This document shows positions 7,279 to 7,705 of a stretch of 7,705 nucleotides of DNA, piece after piece. The DNA is from Gemmatimonadaceae bacterium (GTDB lineage Bacteria > Gemmatimonadota > Gemmatimonadetes > Gemmatimonadales > Gemmatimonadaceae). The notes below the pieces were generated by a model that was not told the DNA's origin, did not search any database, and saw nothing but the letters and a program-made list of their open reading frames with translations. A program made the translations under genes and the position numbers. The stretch lies in the NCBI GenBank assembly GCA_013361745.1, contig JABFXM010000253.1, positions 1-7,705 on the forward strand, in the 5' to 3' direction. Positions within the stretch are counted from its first letter, which is position 1; the number at the start of each line of letters is the position of its first letter.

Positions 7279-7292
7279 TAGCTTGATCCGCG
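7279..7292 (+). promoter_or_regulatory. -10-like element before ccmC (leaderless type)
   Basis: TAGCTT (7279-7284) in the context GCGTTAGCTTG lies eight bases before the ccmC ATG at 7293. TTTCAC (7256-7261), 17 bases upstream, is a poor -35. The GTTAGC core matches the element before ccmA, suggesting ccmC can be transcribed separately although it follows ccmB in the same direction. Confidence 0.4.
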
Positions 7293-7705
7293 ATGGATAC
7301 TCGACCTCGCCCCGCAATCGACAAGCTGCTCGTCGCCGGCCTGCTCGCGGTGTCGGGGGTCGTCGTGCGCGCGATCTGGTTCACGCCGGTCGAGCTGCGA
7401 CAGGGGCCGGCGCAGAAGATCTTCTACGTCCACGCGCCTTCCGCGTTCGTCGCGCTATATGTCGCGTTCGGGCTGATGGCGGTGACGTCGGCGCTCTATC
7501 TCTGGCTGCGCGATCCACGGCTCGACCGGCTCGCCGAGAGCTCGGCGGAGGTGGGGCTCGTCTTCACGACCGCGGTGCTGGTGACGGGGCCGATCTGGGG
7601 GCGGACGATCTGGGGAACGTGGTGGACCTGGGACGCGCGCCTCACGCTCACGGTCTTCCTCTGGTTCCTGGTGCTCGGCTACCTGCTGCTCCGCGCGTCG
7701 ATCGA
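7293..7705 (+). CDS. ccmC: Heme exporter / cytochrome c biogenesis protein CcmC (partial, 3' end outside window)
   Basis: The first 137 residues are present. CcmC binds periplasmic heme and hands it to CcmE. A first transmembrane helix (about 11-29) leads to QKIFYVHAPSAFVALYV (41-57), where His47 is the conserved periplasmic heme-ligand histidine of the family. AEVGLVFTTAVLVTGPIWGR follows. The tryptophan-rich heme-handling motif GTWWTWDARLT spans 108-118. The second conserved histidine and last helices would lie beyond the window. The gap from ccmB is 57 bases and contains a -10-like TAGCTT; no Shine-Dalgarno is evident, so a leaderless start is inferred. The WWTWD motif alone would also fit CcmF, but the short length before it and the CcmAB context point to CcmC. 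Confidence 0.93.
   Translation, partial: MDTRPRPAIDKLLVAGLLAVSGVVVRAIWFTPVELRQGPAQKIFYVHAPSAFVALYVAFGLMAVTSALYLWLRDPRLDRLAESSAEVGLVFTTAVLVTGPIWGRTIWGTWWTWDARLTLTVFLWFLVLGYLLLRASI

Overview
The window is high-GC bacterial DNA with dense coding, almost no TTA codons, several genes whose ATG sits only 6-8 bases after a -10-like hexamer (leaderless style), and intergenic gaps filled with inverted repeats. This combination, together with a system I cytochrome c maturation cluster, would fit Gemmatimonadota or a similar high-GC Gram-negative phylum. The assignment is an inference from style, not from a marker gene.

Left part (1-937): the 5' end of a minus-strand GNAT acetyltransferase resembling AAC(6') aminoglycoside acetyltransferases, cut by the window edge, diverges from a 170-residue protein of unknown function. 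Middle part (1058-4715): a complete acetyl-CoA synthetase gene (acs, minus strand) diverges from an MHS-family major facilitator transporter. The 286-bp gap between them holds two matching leaderless promoters, with an imperfect inverted-repeat element between them. The pairing suggests uptake of a small carboxylate followed by activation to its CoA ester.

The 464-bp stretch 4716-5179 has no convincing protein gene. It holds a small hairpin, a perfect 23-bp inverted repeat, a promoter candidate and a long leader. The leader ends in a structure resembling the core of a class I cyclic di-GMP (GEMM) riboswitch. This is directly followed by a STAS-domain protein (anti-sigma factor antagonist type), which has its own Shine-Dalgarno site and a strong intrinsic terminator.

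Right part (5782-7705): ccmA and ccmB overlap by four bases and are followed by the 5' part of ccmC. These encode the ATPase, membrane subunit and heme-handling partner of the heme delivery machinery for c-type cytochrome biogenesis. ccmC appears to have an additional leaderless promoter of its own.

The points most worth a second look are the GEMM-like leader overlapping the STAS start codon, the octamer CGTTAGGC occurring four times, the shared leaderless promoter architecture, and three different inverted-repeat elements in the intergenic gaps.
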